Source: Phycisphaerales bacterium (GTDB taxonomy: Bacteria; Planctomycetota; Phycisphaerae; Phycisphaerales; SM1A02). Taken from it: DNA of 64,000 bases. Position 1 is the first letter of the stretch. Each line of letters starts with the position of its first letter. Below the pieces are notes generated by a model that made no database searches, was not told where the DNA came from, and saw nothing but the letters and a program-made list of their open reading frames with translations. Made by a program: the position numbers and the translations under genes. Of the stretch, positions 34,360-44,002 are shown piece after piece. The stretch is from NCBI GenBank assembly GCA_029242715.1, contig JAQWTL010000020.1, positions 372,001 through 436,000 on the forward strand, in the 5' to 3' direction.

Positions 34360-34752
34360 ATGCCAGAACCCAAACGCACAACCAGTGAAATTCGCAACGG
34401 AACTCAACGCGAAGTGTTTCAACTGGAAGGATTCACCGACACGCAATGGGAAATGGTGTCCGTATTCTGGATCGATGCCGAATCAGATGGCGGTTCGGGA
34501 TGGCAGGATCCTGAGGACATGATTGAGTATGCGCGCCGCCCTCTACCCATCATGCATACGGTCGGGCTTCTGGTGTACGAAGACGCCGAGCAGATTGCCG
34601 TCACCGACACGAAAGGCCCCGAGGAAATGGGATCCATCACCAAGATCCCACGTGTCTGGCTCAAACGATTTGATCGACTTGGGCCTGTGGCATCAAAGCT
34701 CGATGACCGGCCCGCCATTCCTGGCAAACTGACGGATATTCGCGCCAGTTGA
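34360..34752 (+). CDS. Unknown 130-residue protein
   Basis: No family recognised. Soluble and acidic, with notable segments MVSVFWIDAESDGGSGWQDP, EYARRPLPIMHTVGLLVYED and ITKIPRVWLKRFDRL. The IMHTVGLLVYEDAEQIAVT stretch looks like a beta hairpin core. GGAGG sits seven bases before the ATG at 34360. It stands alone: 266 bases with nothing recognisable lie upstream and a convergent dehydrogenase gene begins 5 bases downstream. A stand-alone transcription unit is likely. Confidence 0.6.
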   Translation: MPEPKRTTSEIRNGTQREVFQLEGFTDTQWEMVSVFWIDAESDGGSGWQDPEDMIEYARRPLPIMHTVGLLVYEDAEQIAVTDTKGPEEMGSITKIPRVWLKRFDRLGPVASKLDDRPAIPGKLTDIRAS

Positions 34753-34757
34753 TGTGC

Positions 34758-37691
34758 TCATTGTTTTTTCCGCATGGCCTTGTGTGCCCAGAGAACTGGA
34801 TGCACCGCCTGCCTTGAAAACACATCATGCACTTGGTGTCGACAACTGGTTCCTGGCGCAACCAGCACGGCATCAGGGTCCGCATCATTGACCGTCTCAA
34901 GGGATTGTCGGGCGATGCGTACCGAAAGTTCGTAGTTGGAACGCTTGTAACCAAATGACCCGGCCATCCCACAGCATCCGCTGTCGAGGACGCGGGCTGT
35001 TGGCGCACCGCAACGTTGCAAAAAGACTTCCAACGCATCAGCCTCATGCTTCTGATGACAGTGCTGGTGCCCCAGTACGGTACCTGTACAAGGTTCGAAT
35101 TCAGGGCGACAAGGATGGTCATCCCAGTTCAGGGCAATGAATCGTTCCACGGTGTCGGCAATGGATGCCATGGACTGAATTTGATCTCGATCTCCAACTT
35201 CAAGAAGCTCGCACCACTCCTGCTGAATAGCCGTGACACAACTGGGCTCAAGACCAAGGATCGCAACAGCTCCGGATTGGTCGACAAGATCGGAGAGTCG
35301 ATCCGCTGATGCGGCAATCGTACGTTGAGCCTCTTCCAACATTCCCATGCTCACCAATGTTCTGCCACAACATCCTGTGTCCTGCAAGACAACGCGATAG
35401 CCAAACGCTTCCAGCAGATCCACACCCGCTCGCCCCAGGTCCGTCTCACCAAAGGTTGTGAAACAATCTCCGAGAAGCACAACGGTCGGTGCTCCATGCG
35501 AATGACTGGTTTGTTTTCGTGACTGGAACCACTTGTGCAGTGATCGGTTGAATCGTGGCAAGGATCGCCTTGTCGATAAACCAAGCAGACCCTGAATCAC
35601 CTGGCGTATTCCAGGCATCTGCAATATCCAGTTCGACAAAGGGAACAACCTGGATCCCAGAGACTGCAGCTGTCGTGTTCTGCCCAGCTTTTGAATTCGC
35701 CATGGAACATGCCCAGTGGCCTTGAATCGTTGTGCCTCGTACTCCGCCTTCAGCTTGGCCATGTCAACTGAACTAGGACATTCATATCGACATGCCTTGC
35801 AGCCAAGACAGAGTTCAAGAGTTTCCAATGTCTCAGAATCATTCCACTCGGGGCCTGGCAACTCGAATTGCCCGGTGATCGCAAGCCTCAAGGCATTTCC
35901 ACGCCCTCGAGTCGAGTGCCGCTCATCCAGAGTAGCTCGATAAGACGGGCACATTGCCCCGCCCTTCATTCGACGGCACAGGCCATTGCCATTGCATTGC
36001 TCGACCGCCCCGGGAAAATCACCATCCCAATCGAAGTAGGTATTGATTTCAGGAAATTCAAGTGGCCTTCCATCCGGTGCCATACGCAGATTTTCAAGCA
36101 TATCTGGCTGGCCGGTAACGAGCCCGGGATTGAACATGTCTCCAGGATCAAAGATCGACTTGATTCGACGAAACGCTTCTATCAGTCGTGGCCCATAGAA
36201 ATCGTGGACCATTTCTGAACGCAGACGTCCATCGCCGTGCTCACCACTGACAGTTCCACCATATTTCTGCACAAGTTGCGTCGCCTTCTGTGCAATCTGG
36301 CGCATCCATTCCCTGTCGACATCTTCAGCGAGATCAAGACAGGGTCGCATATGCAGAAGTCCGACGCTTGCATGAGCGTAATAGGTCACATCAAGACCAT
36401 AGCCTGTCAACATGGAAGAGAACTCTTGCTGGAATGCACCTAGCTGTTCCGGTGGAACAGCAAGGTCCTCCACAAAGGCAGTTGGGCGCTTCCCACCTTT
36501 GCCACTGGAGATCAGTCCAAGCCCCACTTTTCGAAGCGCCCACAATGAAGACTGCTCTTCAGCTGTATCAAAGGTCGCCATGGAACAAGCACGGACTGCC
36601 TGTTTGAGTCGTGAAAAAGATTCCTGGATCGCTGTGCCGTCAGCTCCGAAGTAATCCACGTACAACACGGCACCAGGACAAGCTCCATCAACTCGAGGAA
36701 GACAATCCACATACCGGCTGTAATGAACGTGCGATGCCGCCGCATTGATCACGCTGCGATCAAGGAGTTCCACTGCTGAGGGACCTGTCCCAAGGATCGG
36801 CACGAGCGATTCCAGTGCAGTACTGACATCCCGAAAACCCAGGATCGCCAAGCCTGTCTGCGCTGGCGACTGAATCAGATTTACAGTTGCCTCAGTCACG
36901 AAACCCAGACTGCCTTCTGAACCACAGATCAACCTGGACAGGTTCATGGCATCAGTTGTCCCAGGAGTTGATGCCCTCCACTGAGACAACAAATCATCAA
37001 GCTTGTAACCACCAACGTTACGACGGACCTTGGGAAATCCTGACTCGATATCCTTCTCGAATTCACGAAGAACTTCAACGACTGCGCTGGTAAGTTCCGC
37101 AACCTCGGAATTCTGCTCTGAAGCACCTGCTTCAAATTGCATGAACCGCCCATCAGGAAGAACAATGTCTACCGATTTGAGATGCTCATCTGTCATTCCA
37201 TAGATCAGAGAATGCAGGCCTGCGGAGCAATTGGCAATCATTCCTCCCAATGTCGCGTGAGTTGATGTTGAAACCTCTGGGCCAAATGTGAGTCCGTGTG
37301 GCGACACCCCTTCACGAAGCGCATCAAGAACCAGACCGGGCTGGACGCGTGCTGTCCTGGATGCCGTGTCCACAGACAACAACTGATTCATCTTTGGAGA
37401 GCAATCGATTACAACTGCTCGGTTCACAGTCTGACCAGACAATGATGTACCTGCACCACGAGGCAGAACCGGCAGGCCATGCGATTTGCAAATGTCTATG
37501 GTGGCCCGGACATCATCAGCATGTGATGGAACGACCACTCCAAGAGGCGCCATCTGGTAAACACTGGCATCCGTGGCGTACAGGAGTCGGTCATGTCGGC
37601 CGAAGCGAACCTCGCCCTCGATACGCGAGGTTAACTGGGCCTCGACTGCCCCGGACATGTCATCGTGTCCGTCAAGAAGCGGCAGGTGCAT
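34758..37691 (-). CDS. FAD-linked oxidase fused to Fe-S/CCG subunit (GlcD/GlcF-type)
   Basis: 977 residues in one chain, similar in layout to YdiJ-type D-2-hydroxyacid dehydrogenases. Residues about 40-270 form the FAD-binding PCMH domain (PLGVVVPSHADDVRATIDIC, LPRGAGTSLSGQ); 270-530 the FAD-oxidase C domain with YGGTVSGEHGDGRLR; about 600-680 the 4Fe-4S region with NGLCRRMKGGAMCPSYRAT and CLGCKACRYECPSSVDMAKL; and the last 250 residues the CCG domain with GCCGRTLVSMG, and HQHCHQKHE, DSGCCGMAGSFGY. It oxidises a 2-hydroxyacid such as lactate or 2-hydroxyglutarate and passes electrons to quinone; substrate is inferred only at class level. Confidence 0.93.
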   Translation of the reverse strand: MHLPLLDGHDDMSGAVEAQLTSRIEGEVRFGRHDRLLYATDASVYQMAPLGVVVPSHADDVRATIDICKSHGLPVLPRGAGTSLSGQTVNRAVVIDCSPKMNQLLSVDTASRTARVQPGLVLDALREGVSPHGLTFGPEVSTSTHATLGGMIANCSAGLHSLIYGMTDEHLKSVDIVLPDGRFMQFEAGASEQNSEVAELTSAVVEVLREFEKDIESGFPKVRRNVGGYKLDDLLSQWRASTPGTTDAMNLSRLICGSEGSLGFVTEATVNLIQSPAQTGLAILGFRDVSTALESLVPILGTGPSAVELLDRSVINAAASHVHYSRYVDCLPRVDGACPGAVLYVDYFGADGTAIQESFSRLKQAVRACSMATFDTAEEQSSLWALRKVGLGLISSGKGGKRPTAFVEDLAVPPEQLGAFQQEFSSMLTGYGLDVTYYAHASVGLLHMRPCLDLAEDVDREWMRQIAQKATQLVQKYGGTVSGEHGDGRLRSEMVHDFYGPRLIEAFRRIKSIFDPGDMFNPGLVTGQPDMLENLRMAPDGRPLEFPEINTYFDWDGDFPGAVEQCNGNGLCRRMKGGAMCPSYRATLDERHSTRGRGNALRLAITGQFELPGPEWNDSETLETLELCLGCKACRYECPSSVDMAKLKAEYEAQRFKATGHVPWRIQKLGRTRQLQSLGSRLFPLSNWILQMPGIRQVIQGLLGLSTRRSLPRFNRSLHKWFQSRKQTSHSHGAPTVVLLGDCFTTFGETDLGRAGVDLLEAFGYRVVLQDTGCCGRTLVSMGMLEEAQRTIAASADRLSDLVDQSGAVAILGLEPSCVTAIQQEWCELLEVGDRDQIQSMASIADTVERFIALNWDDHPCRPEFEPCTGTVLGHQHCHQKHEADALEVFLQRCGAPTARVLDSGCCGMAGSFGYKRSNYELSVRIARQSLETVNDADPDAVLVAPGTSCRHQVHDVFSRQAVHPVLWAHKAMRKKQ

Positions 37692-37739
37692 GGCTGCACT
37701 GTAACAGTGCTGAGTCCCGAGCGGCAGTGCTTGCCTAAC

Positions 37740-38999
37740 TCAGGCGGCCGCCTCATCGTGACGAGTGATCTGCCGCTTGTCGTGCTTGGCGATGGTTGGG
37801 ACCGTGAATCCCTGCACGAACAAGGAGAAAATAACTACTACGAACGTCATGACGATGAATTCATCACGAAAATCAGCCTTGCTCGAAATTGTGAGCGCCA
37901 AAGCAATGGAAACACCGCCCCTCAATCCGATCCAGGTCATGAGCAGAAGGGTGGAATGAGGCAGCCATTTTTGCCGTTTGATCGACAGCCAGGGAATCAA
38001 CAGGCTGAAGTAACGGGACAAGATCACGATGGGTATCGCAATGAGTCCCCCAAGAAAGGCTGGCCAGTTGAAGTTGATCAGCAGAAGCTCCAGGCCGATC
38101 AGGACAAAGAGGACTGCGTTGAGACCGACGTCCACGACACTCCAGAAGTTGATTACAGGATGCGACCGGTCCTGCTCCGTCAACCCTCTCTTTGCAGCAA
38201 CAATGAGACCGGCCACGACCATCGCTGTTGGACCCGACACTCGAATGAATTCCGCAAGTGACGATCCGCCGAATACCAGACCGACCGTGATCAGTACGCC
38301 CACGCTGTGTCCTGAGGATGTCGATAAAAGATACTGGCCCAACCAACCAAGCATGACCCCAAGCGCAACGCCTCCAATGAGCTGCCACAGGAACATGATC
38401 GTTACCGAACTGGCAGAAAAATCGCCGGTCGAAACCGAAAGATGAGCCAGGAGGTAGAACAGCACGATCGAAGCGGCATCATTGAACATCGCCTCCCCGA
38501 TGATTGGAGACTTGACCTGCTGGCGTATCAAGGACTTCCGGAGAATGCTCGTGATCGCAACAGGATCCGTAGGGGCGATCAAGGCACCGAATACCATTGC
38601 GCCAATCCAGGGAAGTGATGCTCCCAGTGAGTTCACCACGAACCACAGAAGCGTGCCACAGATCAATGCTGAAAGTATTACCCCCACCGTCGAGAGATAC
38701 AGAATGGACCATCTCGATTTGGCGAGCAGATCTGAATCGGTCTGCATGGTTGCCGCAAACAGCAGGAAACACAGCAGGCCCTTGAAGACCACTTCCTTGA
38801 AATCGATGCCCTCGATCAAGTGGATGGCCCAGCGGTCGTCCATTGCTCCGATGGCATCAAGCAGAAGCAGGAACAGGGAAAAAGATGCCGCTGCCAACAT
38901 GACACCGATGGCGCTTGGCATCTTCAGAAAACGGTCGTTGATATAGGCCGCCGCAGCAGCCAATACCAGGACGATCGAGATGACCGTGAATAGATCCAC
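37740..38999 (-). CDS. CPA1-family Na+/H+ antiporter
   Basis: 419 residues and about 12 spans. The ion-site elements are present: GALIAPTDPVAITSILR (the TDP of CPA1) and IIGEAMFNDAASIVLF (the ND pair that binds cation), then VLFVLIGLELL and TWIGLRGGVSIALALTI with the conserved R-G-G. These proteins exchange sodium for protons across the inner membrane. The start is GTG at 38999, which gives a complete first span; no strong ribosome binding site is seen. It lies 48 bases before the dehydrogenase gene on the same strand. Confidence 0.93.
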   Translation of the reverse strand: MDLFTVISIVLVLAAAAAYINDRFLKMPSAIGVMLAAASFSLFLLLLDAIGAMDDRWAIHLIEGIDFKEVVFKGLLCFLLFAATMQTDSDLLAKSRWSILYLSTVGVILSALICGTLLWFVVNSLGASLPWIGAMVFGALIAPTDPVAITSILRKSLIRQQVKSPIIGEAMFNDAASIVLFYLLAHLSVSTGDFSASSVTIMFLWQLIGGVALGVMLGWLGQYLLSTSSGHSVGVLITVGLVFGGSSLAEFIRVSGPTAMVVAGLIVAAKRGLTEQDRSHPVINFWSVVDVGLNAVLFVLIGLELLLINFNWPAFLGGLIAIPIVILSRYFSLLIPWLSIKRQKWLPHSTLLLMTWIGLRGGVSIALALTISSKADFRDEFIVMTFVVVIFSLFVQGFTVPTIAKHDKRQITRHDEAAA

Positions 39000-39047
39000 G
39001 GCACGAAGTCTATCAGGCTGCCAGAAAAAGGCTCTTGTAAGACGGCT

Positions 39048-40784
39048 CTATTCGCAGGGGCCAAAGGCTTCGAGAAGAATCAGTATGTCATTGACACCAA
39101 CAACACCGTCCTCATCAAAGTCGGTGGAACAAGAAGCACAAGGGCCATAGTCAGAAATGACATTGAGAACATCAGTGACATCGACAACAGCATCGGCATT
39201 GGTATCGCCGAGGCAAGGAGTCTCGACATCGACGGCCTCGCAGGCAGCCTGAGCATTGACGAAGCCCCAGCCGTAATCCGTGTCATAACCACTGGTCCCT
39301 CGATCCATGCAGGTAGATGAGAGAACATCTTCCACCTCGGATGGAGAAAGGGATGGATCCATTGAAAGCACCAGAGCAGCAACGCCGGCAACATAAGGAG
39401 CCGCAAAGGAGGTCCCGTCGATCTGAACAGTATCTCCAGTACCGAACCCCGCACCGCCAACCGCATCGGCACACCAGATGCCCTCACCAGGGGCCGAGCA
39501 GAACAAGCCGATTCCATAGGTGCTGAATGAAGCGCGGTTGCCACTGGACGACAACGCTGCAACAGCAATCAGACTGCCGTGGCTTGCTGGCCAGCTGATT
39601 GTTGATGTGCCATCATTTCCTGCCGCACCAACGTGCAGAAGACCCGCATTTCGAGATGAGTCAAACGCGGCGTTGATTCCGGAACTGGATCCACCACCAC
39701 CCCAACTGGAATTGGTTACACGTGCTCCACTGTTTACAGCCTGATTGATACCGTTGATCGTCCAGGAATCCTGGGACTCCAGGAAGCCGAGGCAGAAACC
39801 GAAGAAATTGACTGCATTGAAGATCTTCATGCCGATGGTCCGGCTTGTTGGTGCAATGCCAACACTTCCAACACCGTTATTCAGAGTCGCTGAAACGCAA
39901 CTGGCTACACAGGTGCCGTGGCCATCACATTCCGTGACATGATCGCCACTTGATCCGTTACCGGTAAAATTGAAACCAGGAATCTGATTCATGTCTGGAT
40001 GATCCTGGTCAAGACCATCATCAAAAATCGCCACCAGAATGTCCGGGTCGCCCGTTGTCAGATCCCAGGCGCCAAGCGCATCCATATCCATGTCATTGGA
40101 CTGCTCCAATCCCCACAACTGCGGCCAGAGTGGATCATTTGGAACACCGCCCAACGGAAGAGTCCACCAGATTGCATCTGTTTGAGCGAATCGAACCTCA
40201 GGACGCTGCTCAAGAGCTTGGACCAGATCCAGAACCTCAAATGCATTGTCCAGATCAGTTTCAATCAACATCACGCCTTCCATGCCGCCCAGATCATGCT
40301 GGATGACACCACCTGGAATAGCCTTCAACAGCGATTCCATTGCCTGTGGCCCCGTTCCATGCTCGATTGAAACGATGATGTCACGGGTCACTACCCATGG
40401 CAGGGATCGAGTTCCTGCAAGGAAAATCGGAGAGACAAAGTCAATCTTCTCTGAAGCAGAGAGATCCTTGACGGACAACACCACATCCTTGACGGACCGG
40501 CTGGAATCCAGAGCATCCACGTACATCCAACCTTCTGAACTACTTGGCACCAGGGTGTCCAGGTCCAGGCCATGTCCTTCAAGTGCAATCGATGCGACAG
40601 CAGGAGAAACGACACCATCCTGGAAGCAGGCCATCCTGGAAGTATCCATTGCCAGCGGCACCTCAACACCATCAACAATACGAGTGAATGATGTTGGTGT
40701 AACGGTCCAATCTGTTTCAGCCTGAGCATGAACTGTCGCTGAAAAGGCAATCGGAAGAACTAAAGCGAGACGGTGGAAAGGCAT
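39048..40784 (-). CDS. Secreted subtilisin-like serine protease (S8) with dockerin-like tail
   Basis: 578 residues. Signal peptide to about residue 20 (ATVHA-Q), a propeptide of roughly 180 residues, then the S8 domain: Asp255 in VAIFDDGLDQDHPD, His289 in CDGHGTCVASC, Asn390 in VGAAGNDG, and Ser459 in GTSFAAPYVAG. The His motif has Cys where most have His or Tyr (GHGTC), and nearby Cys pairs suggest disulfides. The tail holds two calcium loops, DTNADAVVDVTDVL and DFDEDGVVGVNDIL, ending in GPCE. GAGGAG precedes the start and a candidate promoter lies at 40833-40861. It differs from the 27063-29429 protease in lacking the extra beta-rich module. Confidence 0.93.
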   Translation of the reverse strand: MPFHRLALVLPIAFSATVHAQAETDWTVTPTSFTRIVDGVEVPLAMDTSRMACFQDGVVSPAVASIALEGHGLDLDTLVPSSSEGWMYVDALDSSRSVKDVVLSVKDLSASEKIDFVSPIFLAGTRSLPWVVTRDIIVSIEHGTGPQAMESLLKAIPGGVIQHDLGGMEGVMLIETDLDNAFEVLDLVQALEQRPEVRFAQTDAIWWTLPLGGVPNDPLWPQLWGLEQSNDMDMDALGAWDLTTGDPDILVAIFDDGLDQDHPDMNQIPGFNFTGNGSSGDHVTECDGHGTCVASCVSATLNNGVGSVGIAPTSRTIGMKIFNAVNFFGFCLGFLESQDSWTINGINQAVNSGARVTNSSWGGGGSSSGINAAFDSSRNAGLLHVGAAGNDGTSTISWPASHGSLIAVAALSSSGNRASFSTYGIGLFCSAPGEGIWCADAVGGAGFGTGDTVQIDGTSFAAPYVAGVAALVLSMDPSLSPSEVEDVLSSTCMDRGTSGYDTDYGWGFVNAQAACEAVDVETPCLGDTNADAVVDVTDVLNVISDYGPCASCSTDFDEDGVVGVNDILILLEAFGPCE

Positions 40785-40832
40785 GGGTTCTGCTCCTCTG
40801 GGGCCATGTCTTGAAAGATCAGTAATCCACTC

Positions 40833-40861
40833 AATATAGAGGCAACATGGCCCTGATCCAA
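40833..40861 (-). promoter_or_regulatory. Candidate sigma-70-type promoter of the second subtilisin gene
   Basis: On the minus strand TTGGAT (40861-40856), 17 bases and TATATT (40838-40833) lie about 50 bases upstream of the start codon. The -10 box matches five of six consensus positions; the -35 box is weak beyond TTG. Confidence 0.35.
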
Positions 40862-40906
40862 TGATCCAGTTCCAGTCTGCTTATCAAAGGCAGGCGGAGG
40901 ACTGAT

Positions 40907-41839
40907 TCAGTGGGCCTGCCAGGCCCAATTTTCGGGTTCTAGCACTGGTGCGGCAACTACAAGACCGTCAAGCGGGGATTGATTGTGGGTCTGCCAGAAC
41001 AAATCCGGACCCCCACTGGCAGCCAGGGCCGCTGCTAGAGCCTTGGCCGTATAGCAGGTCTCGAGGTGCAGGCCATGCTCAGCTGCCTGGACCACAGCGT
41101 CCTCTGCATCAGGTGTCGATGCTGCATAGCCTGGCCCCAACCATTGATCTTCAAGAACCCATGGCCCTGGTGATACGCCCAGCAGCTCACCCGTCTGATC
41201 ACACAGTGCTTGAATGTACTGGACACTCATCCATTGTTCTGGAACCACTCGAACCCCGACAATCACCGTGTCGAGCCCGGCCAGTCGCATACCGACCGCC
41301 AAGCCAGCAAGAGTTCCTGCAGATCCTGCTGCAACATAGATTCTTCGTGGCGCTGGCAGGATGCCTGCAGCAACCTGTTCGCCCAGTTCAATGCCAGCAC
41401 GTGCAAATCCCAATGCACCAATGGGCGTCGAGCCGCCTGCAGGAATGATCGTGGCGCCCTCGCCCAGAGTTCTGAGCCCGATCAAAGCTTTCTCATGCGA
41501 GTCGAATCGATGCACATCAGCAAGTTTCATCGTAGCCCGGAGAACCGCCTCGGCATGTGGCGTGTGATGTCTTGGATGCACCGCAACAACAACCTGTCGC
41601 CCATGAGCCGTACCATGAACTGCCGTTGCCAAGGCATGATGTGAACCCATCGCCCCAAAGGTCACGATCTTTTCATCCGCCTCGGCCAGCAGGTACTCGA
41701 GCTTTCGCACTTTATTTCCGGCATAGACATCGTGACATCGACCATCATCCTTCACCCAGAGTCCGTCACGAAGCTTGGACAGATTCTGCACAGGAGAAGG
41801 CCATGTGCCCAGTGATACACGTTTCTCAAGTATGTCCAC
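40907..41839 (-). CDS. D-cysteine desulfhydrase / ACC deaminase-like PLP enzyme
   Basis: 310 residues of fold-type II PLP enzymes. DVYAGNKVRKLEYLLAEA carries the cofactor lysine in the family's GGNKxRKLE context; FGAMGSHHALATAVHG is the Ser/Asn-type substrate loop; and VAAGSAGTLAGLAVGMR binds the phosphate. Relatives break D-cysteine to pyruvate, sulfide and ammonia, or open 1-aminocyclopropane-1-carboxylate; which one applies cannot be told. The frame remains open into the xylose isomerase gene, but GGAG five bases before GTG 41839 defines a start 19 bases after the isomerase stop. Confidence 0.85.
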   Translation of the reverse strand: MDILEKRVSLGTWPSPVQNLSKLRDGLWVKDDGRCHDVYAGNKVRKLEYLLAEADEKIVTFGAMGSHHALATAVHGTAHGRQVVVAVHPRHHTPHAEAVLRATMKLADVHRFDSHEKALIGLRTLGEGATIIPAGGSTPIGALGFARAGIELGEQVAAGILPAPRRIYVAAGSAGTLAGLAVGMRLAGLDTVIVGVRVVPEQWMSVQYIQALCDQTGELLGVSPGPWVLEDQWLGPGYAASTPDAEDAVVQAAEHGLHLETCYTAKALAAALAASGGPDLFWQTHNQSPLDGLVVAAPVLEPENWAWQAH

Positions 41840-41858
41840 AGCAACTCCAGACGAGATT

Positions 41859-43172
41859 TCAACGCAGAAAGTCGTTGAAGATCGACTCCAGCATTTCCTC
41901 TCGACCAGAAGCAAGCTTCGGCTCACCGATGGACTTGGCATGTGACTCGAGATCCTCGAGCGTGCATTCTCCATTCATGATCCGTTTGCCGATCTCCTGT
42001 TCCCAGCTGGCGTAGCGTGCCTGCAAGGCATCATCCAGTCTGCGGTCGGCTCTGATTGCCGCTGCAATCTTCAGACCTCGAGCGAAGGCGTCCATGCCAG
42101 CGATGTGGGCATGAAACAAATCCTCTGGTTCGAACGATCCGCGACGACGCTTGGCGTCGAAGTTGAGGCCACCTTCTCCAAGGCCTCCTACAGCCAGAAC
42201 AATTCGCATGATTCGTGTCGTGAGATAGATGTCCGTTGGAAAGTGATCTGTATCCCAGCCAAGATGCTCATGACCCATGTTTGCATCGATGGAACCGAGC
42301 GCACCTGCTGCTGCAGCAGCGGACAATTCGTGCTCCATCGAGTGTGAAGCAAGGGTGGCATGATTAGTCTCGACATTCAGCATGAATTCATCCAGCAGAT
42401 CGAATTCCCGCAGAAAATCAAGACAGGCCGCTACGTCAAAGTCGTACTGATGAGTTGTTGGCTCCATCGGCTTGGGCTCGATGTAGAACCGCCCTGGAAA
42501 ACCAGTTCTGTTCTTGTAATCAACCGCCAGCTCGAGGAAACGAGCCAACTGGGCACGCTCTTGCGCCATGTCCGTATTGATCAATGAACTGTAGCCTTCA
42601 CGGCCTCCCCAGAAAACGTACCCCGCGCCGCCAAGCTTGTGAGTCGCATCGATGGCCCGGCGGACCTGCGATGCAGCATGTGCGAAGACATCCACTGAAC
42701 AGGACGTTGCTGCTCCATGCACATAACGAGGATGGGCAAACAAGCATGCTGTTCCCCATAAAAGCTTTTTGCCACTCGAGTCCTGATGCATTTGGAGCAC
42801 GTCAACAATGTGATCAAGATTACGGTTCGTTTCATCGATGTCATTGCCTTGTGGGGCAACGTCACGATCATGAAAGCAATAGAAATCGATTCCGATCTTG
42901 TTTAGAAACTCGAAGAATGCGGCAATGCGCCGCTCTGCGTTTTCAAGGGATTCGGAGCCGTCGTCCCAAGGCATGATCGCCGTACCCGTGCCAAAGGGAT
43001 CTGACAGATCATTTCGCATGGTGTGCCAGAAAGCAGATGCAAAGCGGAGATGCGATCGCATCGTCCGCCCTTCAATGACTGCATCAGGATCGTAATGACG
43101 AAATGTCATTGGATCCCGGGAATCCGGTCCCGCATAACAAATGGCAGAGATGCCTGGGAAGAAATCGCTCAT
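41859..43172 (-). CDS. xylA: Xylose isomerase
   Basis: 437 residues, the class II length. It converts D-xylose to D-xylulose with two divalent metals. Signatures: FYCFHDRDVAPQG with catalytic His and Asp, YVFWGGREGYSSL, FYIEPKPMEPTTHQYDFD with the Glu and Lys ligands, MLNVETNHATLA, GSIDANMGHEHLGWDTDHFP with the metal Asp and His, and NFDAKRRRGSFE. The TTG three codons upstream is possible, but ATG 43172 with GGGGA ten bases upstream is preferred. No xylulokinase is nearby, so its pathway partners lie elsewhere. The lipoprotein gene upstream (43188) is on the same strand with a 15-base gap. Confidence 0.96.
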   Translation of the reverse strand: MSDFFPGISAICYAGPDSRDPMTFRHYDPDAVIEGRTMRSHLRFASAFWHTMRNDLSDPFGTGTAIMPWDDGSESLENAERRIAAFFEFLNKIGIDFYCFHDRDVAPQGNDIDETNRNLDHIVDVLQMHQDSSGKKLLWGTACLFAHPRYVHGAATSCSVDVFAHAASQVRRAIDATHKLGGAGYVFWGGREGYSSLINTDMAQERAQLARFLELAVDYKNRTGFPGRFYIEPKPMEPTTHQYDFDVAACLDFLREFDLLDEFMLNVETNHATLASHSMEHELSAAAAAGALGSIDANMGHEHLGWDTDHFPTDIYLTTRIMRIVLAVGGLGEGGLNFDAKRRRGSFEPEDLFHAHIAGMDAFARGLKIAAAIRADRRLDDALQARYASWEQEIGKRIMNGECTLEDLESHAKSIGEPKLASGREEMLESIFNDFLR

Positions 43173-43187
43173 GCCATTCAATCCCCG

Positions 43188-43922
43188 TCAGTGCAGACTT
43201 CCACCAAAGGCCAGGCCATCAACTGGTCGCAACATGCGAGTCATTCCACTCAGTTTGGCCACATCGGTTGTACCTGGCTCCAGAACATAGACCCCACGTT
43301 GCCAGTCAACCTGTTCATGCTGTCCATCAGACCATGAAAGATCCGCGACAGAGCCTGACATCGCCCATGTTCCAACAAGGATCTCGGAGGCAGCCTCGGG
43401 CATTCCATCCGTGTTGAACTGAGAACGGTAGGCAAGTCCACTGGAGAGAAGGGACACGAAGTCACCCTCCTGGCCAATCTGGAATACACCACAGAACCGT
43501 GATTCATCACCTTCAACTCGAACAGCTGCGCCAACACTGGTCGGCGGGCCATCCGGGCTTGTGCCTGGTCGATAGGACTGACGCGCAACACCGTCCACTC
43601 CATACCTGGAGGGCATCAACACATCCGTCCAGCCATCACCATATTTGATGACCATCCGTGAACCTGAACGCTTCCATGTTCCACGTTCTCCCCATGCACC
43701 ACGATTTCCCTTGGACCAGTTACTCACCACCGTTCGATCAGGGCGAATGATGATGTTGAAGAGCTGATTGTCGGTGTCATTGATGGCCCATGTACCCATG
43801 TAGTTGATGCCATCAGCAACCGGGGCCAATGGCGCCGGAATGGGCTTGCGACTTGGCTGACAGCCTGTTGCGCAGAAAACCATTGGCAAGAAGAGAATGA
43901 GCAAGGCACATTTTTGACGCAT
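43188..43922 (-). CDS. Lipoprotein of unknown function
   Basis: 244 residues. The signal ends in the lipobox FCATGC at residues 17-22. The mature part is beta-rich and has two similar halves: GTWAINDTDNQLFNIIIRPD then GAWGERGTWKRSGSRMVIKY, and later FCGVFQIGQEGDFVSLL then ILVGTWAMSGSVADLSWSDG. The repeated GTW/W-R pattern suggests a small beta-barrel fold such as a lipocalin-like or META-like domain, which is inference. AGGGAG lies five bases before the start. Directly upstream of xylA on the same strand. Confidence 0.8.
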   Translation of the reverse strand: MRQKCALLILFLPMVFCATGCQPSRKPIPAPLAPVADGINYMGTWAINDTDNQLFNIIIRPDRTVVSNWSKGNRGAWGERGTWKRSGSRMVIKYGDGWTDVLMPSRYGVDGVARQSYRPGTSPDGPPTSVGAAVRVEGDESRFCGVFQIGQEGDFVSLLSSGLAYRSQFNTDGMPEAASEILVGTWAMSGSVADLSWSDGQHEQVDWQRGVYVLEPGTTDVAKLSGMTRMLRPVDGLAFGGSLH

Positions 43923-44002
43923 TTTGGCTCCCTGACTGAAGGCAACGGGCGAGTGTAACGGATCACAGAGAGGACCCCCCTCACGCAGCTATACTTCCTC
44001 CA

